Source: JAWLGW01 sp964569055
GTDB lineage: Bacteria; Planctomycetota; J058
Direction: 5' to 3'
Length of the DNA stretch: 9,608 nt
Assembly: GCA_964569055.1 (NCBI GenBank)
Contig: CAZMSZ010000293.1
Span: forward strand, 1 to 9,608
The notes under the pieces are model-generated. The model was not told where the DNA came from, ran no database searches, and worked only from the letters and a program-made list of their open reading frames with translations. How positions within the stretch are numbered: the stretch's first letter is position 1; every line of letters starts with the position of its first letter. This document shows, one piece after another, positions 6,946 to 9,608 of this stretch. Position numbers and translations under genes: made by a program.

Positions 6946-8478
6946 CTACCCGAACTGGATCCCCTGGGCGAGCGGGAGCTCCTTCGAGTAGTTGATCGTG
7001 CAGGTCTGGCGGCGCATGTAGGCCTTCCAGGCGTCGCTGCCCGCCTCGCGCCCGCCGCCGGTCTCCTTCTCGCCGCCGAACGCGCCGCCGATCTCGGCGC
7101 CGCTGGTGCCGATGTTCACGTTGGCGATCCCGCAGTCGCTGCCGGCGTGGCCCAAGAAGGCCTCGGCGCCCTGGAGGTCGCGGGTGAAGATCGCGCTGGA
7201 CAGCCCCTGGGGGACGTCGTTCTGCAGCGCGATCGCGCGCTCGAGGTCGGCCTCCTCGATCACGTACAGGATCGGGGCGAAGGTCTCCTCCTGCACGATC
7301 GCCATCCCGGCGCGCGCCTTGACGATCGTGGGCTGGACGAAGTGGCCGCCCGCGCAGGCGCCCTCGGGGCGGTGCCGCTCGCCGCCGGTCAGGACCTCGC
7401 CGCCCTGCGCCTTGGCCGCGGCGATCGCCGCCATCATCTGCTCGACGGCCCGCTCGTTGATCAGGGGCCCCATGAGGGTGCCCGCCTCGAGCGGGTCGCC
7501 GATCGGGACCTGCCGGTAGGCCGCCACCAGGCGCTCGGTGAACGCGCCGGCGACCTGGGGGTGCACGATCACGCGCCGGGTGGTGGTGCAGCGCTGGCCG
7601 GCGGTGCCGACCGCGCCGAACAGGACGCCGCGCACGGCGAGGTCGAGGTCGGCGTCGTCGCGCACGACGATCGCGTTGTTCCCGCCCAGCTCGAGCAGCG
7701 TCCGCCCCAGGCGGGCGGCCACGCGCTGGCCCACCACCTTGCCCATTCGGCAGGAGCCGGTGGCCGAGACCAGCGGGAGCCGGCGGTCGTCGAGCATGGG
7801 CTCGCCGACCTCGCTCACGTCCCCGATCAGGAGCCCCAGCAGGCCGGCGGGGGCGTCGTTCTTCTCGAGGACGTCCTGCACGATCCGGTGGGTGGCGAGG
7901 GCGCACAGCGGGGCCATCTCGGAGGGCTTCCAGATCACGCTGTCGCCGCAGACCAGCGCGATCATGGCGTTCCAGGCCCACACCGCCACCGGGAAGTTGA
8001 AGGCGGTGATCACGCCGACCGGACCGAGCGGGTGCCACTGCTCGTACATCCGGTGGCCGGGCCGCTCGGAGTGCATGGTCAGGCCGTAGAGCTGGCGCGA
8101 CAGGCCGACCGCGAAGTCGGCGATGTCGATCATCTCCTGCACCTCGCCCAGGCCCTCCTGGTAGATCTTGCCGACCTCCAGGCTGACCAGGCGACCGAGC
8201 GCCTCCTTGTGCTCGCGCAGCGCGAGGCCGATCTGGCGGACCACCTCGCCGCGCTTGGGGGCGGGCACCAGGCGCCACTGCGCGAAGGCCTCGCTCGCGG
8301 CGGTGACCACCCGCTCGTAGTCGGCGCGCTGAGCCTGGCGCACGCGCGCGATCGGGGCGCCGGTGGCCGGGTCGTACGAGGCGAGCTCGTCGCCCTGCGT
8401 GGCGAAGAACGCGCCGGCGGCGGCGCCCGGGTTCACCTGCTCGATCCCGAGCTGGGCGAGGAACGCGGTACGGCTCAC
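6946..8478 (-). CDS. amaB: ALDH7-family semialdehyde dehydrogenase (antiquitin / piperideine-6-carboxylate dehydrogenase type)
   Basis: NAD(P)-dependent aldehyde dehydrogenase of 510 residues. GTG at 8478 is the start because AGGAGG sits six nucleotides upstream; the open frame extends 11 codons further without support. Hallmarks in order: PLGPVGVITAFNFPVAVWAWN (oxyanion Asn161), WKPSE (cofactor Lys184), TGS and LLELGGNN (general base Glu263), GTAGQRCT (nucleophile Cys297), EETFAPI (Glu398) and a C-terminal block NVNIGTSGAEIGGAFGGEK continuing to QTCTINYS that is typical of ALDH7/antiquitin. This family oxidises alpha-aminoadipate semialdehyde, in equilibrium with piperideine-6-carboxylate, to alpha-aminoadipate in lysine catabolism; some relatives act on other aldehydes, including betaine aldehyde in osmoprotection. 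All catalytic residues are intact and length is normal. It is soluble, with no signal peptide. No lysine-pathway neighbour is in the window, so the substrate is inferred from family alone, and the symbol is the usual bacterial one for this family. It is transcribed divergently from the rhodanese gene. Confidence 0.94.
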   Translation of the reverse strand: MSRTAFLAQLGIEQVNPGAAAGAFFATQGDELASYDPATGAPIARVRQAQRADYERVVTAASEAFAQWRLVPAPKRGEVVRQIGLALREHKEALGRLVSLEVGKIYQEGLGEVQEMIDIADFAVGLSRQLYGLTMHSERPGHRMYEQWHPLGPVGVITAFNFPVAVWAWNAMIALVCGDSVIWKPSEMAPLCALATHRIVQDVLEKNDAPAGLLGLLIGDVSEVGEPMLDDRRLPLVSATGSCRMGKVVGQRVAARLGRTLLELGGNNAIVVRDDADLDLAVRGVLFGAVGTAGQRCTTTRRVIVHPQVAGAFTERLVAAYRQVPIGDPLEAGTLMGPLINERAVEQMMAAIAAAKAQGGEVLTGGERHRPEGACAGGHFVQPTIVKARAGMAIVQEETFAPILYVIEEADLERAIALQNDVPQGLSSAIFTRDLQGAEAFLGHAGSDCGIANVNIGTSGAEIGGAFGGEKETGGGREAGSDAWKAYMRRQTCTINYSKELPLAQGIQFG

Positions 8479-8484
8479 GAAGTG

Positions 8485-8490
8485 CCTCCT
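8485..8490 (-). promoter_or_regulatory. Shine-Dalgarno of the aldehyde dehydrogenase gene
   Basis: AGGAGG on the minus strand, six nucleotides before the GTG at 8478. It selects this start over the longer open frame that would begin at 8511. Confidence 0.8.
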
Positions 8491-8515
8491 GGCTGGAACG
8501 GGGCGGCCCACCCTA

Positions 8516-8536
8516 CCAGCCGCTCGCGCTGGCTGG
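8516..8536. promoter_or_regulatory. Inverted repeat in the divergent intergenic region
   Basis: CCAGCC (8516-8521) and GGCTGG (8531-8536) are perfect 6-bp arms around a 9-nt centre. It lies between the divergent dehydrogenase and rhodanese starts. Another GGCTGG occurs at 8491-8496. It may be a regulator site or a leader hairpin; GC-rich DNA produces such pairs by chance, so support is weak. Confidence 0.3.
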
Positions 8537-8549
8537 ATGGCTCACGACG

Positions 8550-8567
8550 GCGAGCGCTGGCGCTCGC
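8550..8567. promoter_or_regulatory. 18-bp near-perfect palindrome upstream of the rhodanese gene
   Basis: GCGAGCGC, a 2-nt centre TG, then GCGCTCGC: 8-bp perfect arms. It is 43 nt before the rhodanese ATG and 71 nt before the dehydrogenase GTG, a natural place for an operator shared by divergent promoters. No -10/-35 pair is convincing nearby. Confidence 0.35.
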
Positions 8568-8609
8568 GGGCGCGCGGGCCCGTGCTCCAATGATCGCTCC
8601 GGAGGACCC

Positions 8610-9047
8610 ATGACGATCCAGCAGCTCCCCCCGCGCGCCTGCCACGAGCTCCGCGAGGCGGACCCCTCGATCCCGCTGATCGACGTGCGCACCCCCGAGG
8701 AGTTCGCGGCCGGCCACCCGCAGGGGGCGCTCAACGTGCCGGTGTTCCTGCGGGGCGGCTTCGGCATGAGCCCCAACCCGGGGTTCGTGGAGCTGGTCAA
8801 GAAGGTCGCGCCGGACGGCGCCTCGCGGGTGATCTGCTCCTGCGCGGTGGGGGGCCGCTCGCAGCGCGCCTGCGAGCTGCTCGAGGCGGCCGGCTACGCG
8901 CAGCTCGTCAACATGGTGGGCGGGTTCTCGGGGGCGCGCACCCCCGACGGCGCGGTGATCGAGCGCGGCTGGGCCGACGCCGGGTTGCCGGTCGAGACCG
9001 ACGTGGCCGAGCGCGGGTTCGCCGCCCTGCAGGCCAAGCACGGCTGA
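8610..9047 (+). CDS. Single-domain rhodanese-like sulfurtransferase
   Basis: A 145-residue cytoplasmic rhodanese-like protein. GGAGG at 8601-8605 sits four nucleotides before the ATG. The domain shows the usual elements: PLIDVRTPEEF (D25, R27), AAGHPQGALNVPV, and the active-site loop C78-A-V-G-G-R-S84 following strand RVICS, then a helix and the final GYAQLVNMVGGF segment. Cys78 is positioned to carry persulfide sulfur; the CxxGxRS loop fits single-domain sulfurtransferases of the GlpE/PspE/plant Str type. A second cysteine (C76) lies two residues before it. A Gly-rich insert (FLRGGFGMSPNPGF) between the second strand and the active site resembles that of plant and cyanobacterial single-domain members. 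The donor and acceptor are unknown. Its start faces the dehydrogenase start 131 nt away, and it is followed after 16 nt by an exported protein gene on the same strand, probably the same transcript. Confidence 0.93.
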   Translation: MTIQQLPPRACHELREADPSIPLIDVRTPEEFAAGHPQGALNVPVFLRGGFGMSPNPGFVELVKKVAPDGASRVICSCAVGGRSQRACELLEAAGYAQLVNMVGGFSGARTPDGAVIERGWADAGLPVETDVAERGFAALQAKHG

Positions 9048-9063
9048 GGGCGCCGAGCGGCCG

Positions 9064-9608
9064 GTGCGCCCTCGTCGCTGGCCGCTCGCGGCCGCCTTCC
9101 TGGCCGGGCTCGCCGTGACCGCCCTGGCGCTCGCCCCGGCGCTCTACCCGGCCGAGACGTACGGCCTGTGGTGCCGGCTGCGCTACGGGGCGGAGCCCTC
9201 GCCCGGGGGGGTGATCCTGAGCCTGCGCCCGGCGCCGCCCGGGACGGCGGGTGAGGGGGCCGGCCCGTGGGTCGTGGCCGAGCTCCACAACGTGGGCGGG
9301 GAGGCGACCTACGCCCACGTCGCCGAGCGCGCGGGCGACGAGCTGGGGTTCGAGGCGATCGAGCGGACGGCGGACGGCGGGGAGCGGGCCGTGGCGCGGC
9401 GCGCGCTCCCGCCCGAGAGCGCCGCCTCGCCGCTCCACCGGGTCGAGCTCGGCCCGGGCGAGCGCCTGGGGCTGGTGGTCGACCTGTCGCGCTGGCTGGA
9501 GCTGCCCGCGGGCGGCCCGCGCGGGGCGCTGCGCGTACGCGCCGAGCGGGTCCCCGTGGCCGGAGACCCGCATCGCTGTCGCTCGAACTGGCTGTGGTTG
9601 CCGCCGCG
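9064..9608 (+). CDS. Exported protein of unknown function (partial, runs off the window)
   Basis: Open frame of 181 codons continuing past the last base. The start is taken as GTG at 9064; the upstream GAGGG is rather distant, so the start is tentative. The N-terminus MRPRRWPLAAAFLAGLAVTALALAP is split here as a basic MRPRRW start followed by a hydrophobic run to about residue 27, which is a signal peptide or membrane anchor. The remainder has alternating hydrophobic patterns suggesting a beta-rich extracytoplasmic domain: a WVVAELHNVGGE strand near 69-80, an HRVELGPGERLGLVVDL stretch near 125-141, and a closing RVRAER region. Two cysteines (C37, C172) could pair. I do not recognise the family. 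Codon use and GC bias match the neighbouring genes, which is why it is accepted over the antisense frame. The 16-nt gap after the rhodanese stop suggests co-transcription. Confidence 0.72.
   Translation, partial: MRPRRWPLAAAFLAGLAVTALALAPALYPAETYGLWCRLRYGAEPSPGGVILSLRPAPPGTAGEGAGPWVVAELHNVGGEATYAHVAERAGDELGFEAIERTADGGERAVARRALPPESAASPLHRVELGPGERLGLVVDLSRWLELPAGGPRGALRVRAERVPVAGDPHRCRSNWLWLPP

Noticed and set aside
6779..8278. Long minus-strand frame running through the palindrome and the dehydrogenase
   Set aside because: Out of frame with the dehydrogenase motifs and Arg/Gly/Pro-rich. The similar peptides TTRNIN...CQN read from both arms merely reflect the inverted repeat, not a coding sequence.
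6928..8613. 561-codon plus-strand frame opposite the dehydrogenase
   Set aside because: Shadow of a gene with all ALDH7 catalytic residues on the other strand.
8908..9573. 221-codon minus-strand frame opposite the rhodanese end and the partial exported protein
   Set aside because: Arg/Pro/Ala-rich with no recognisable domain. The plus strand gives a signal peptide followed by a balanced composition and an uninterrupted frame to the window end.

Overview
The window is very GC-rich (clearly above 65% by eye, with strong G/C bias at third codon positions) and has compact, mostly same-strand genes. GTG starts with strong Shine-Dalgarno sequences, a large secreted RHS protein, an ALDH7-family dehydrogenase and a membrane-anchored thermonuclease together suggest a high-GC Gram-negative chromosome. 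A myxobacterial (Myxococcota) type is my best guess, but no rRNA or phylogenetic marker is present, so this is inference only.

Layout. (1) 3-4613, minus strand: a 1536-residue Sec-secreted RHS/YD-repeat protein whose core ends in the classic DPxGLW boundary, followed by an unrecognised tail of about 505 residues. A small perfect hairpin abuts its ribosome binding site. (2) 4832-6728, minus strand: a probable two-gene operon, a bitopic or two-TM membrane protein of unknown function (5817-6728) followed 61 nt later by a membrane-anchored thermonuclease carrying an Ada-like zinc-binding C-terminus (4832-5755). (3) 6751-6936: a striking long imperfect palindrome (56-nt arms, AT-rich ends, GC-rich centre) filling most of the gap between the membrane-protein gene and the gene upstream. 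(4) 6946-8478, minus strand: an ALDH7/antiquitin-type semialdehyde dehydrogenase. (5) 8479-8609: a divergent intergenic region with two inverted repeats. (6) 8610-9608, plus strand: a single-domain rhodanese followed 16 nt later by the start of an exported protein of unknown function that runs off the window.

No CRISPR array, tRNA, rRNA, integrase or transposase is visible. The genes do not form one obvious pathway. The three items most worth following up are the long palindromic element at 6751-6936, the RHS protein with its unassigned tail, and the nuclease with an Ada-like zinc module in which the methyl-acceptor cysteine is replaced by histidine. I found no convincing evidence for a complete new multi-gene system inside this window.
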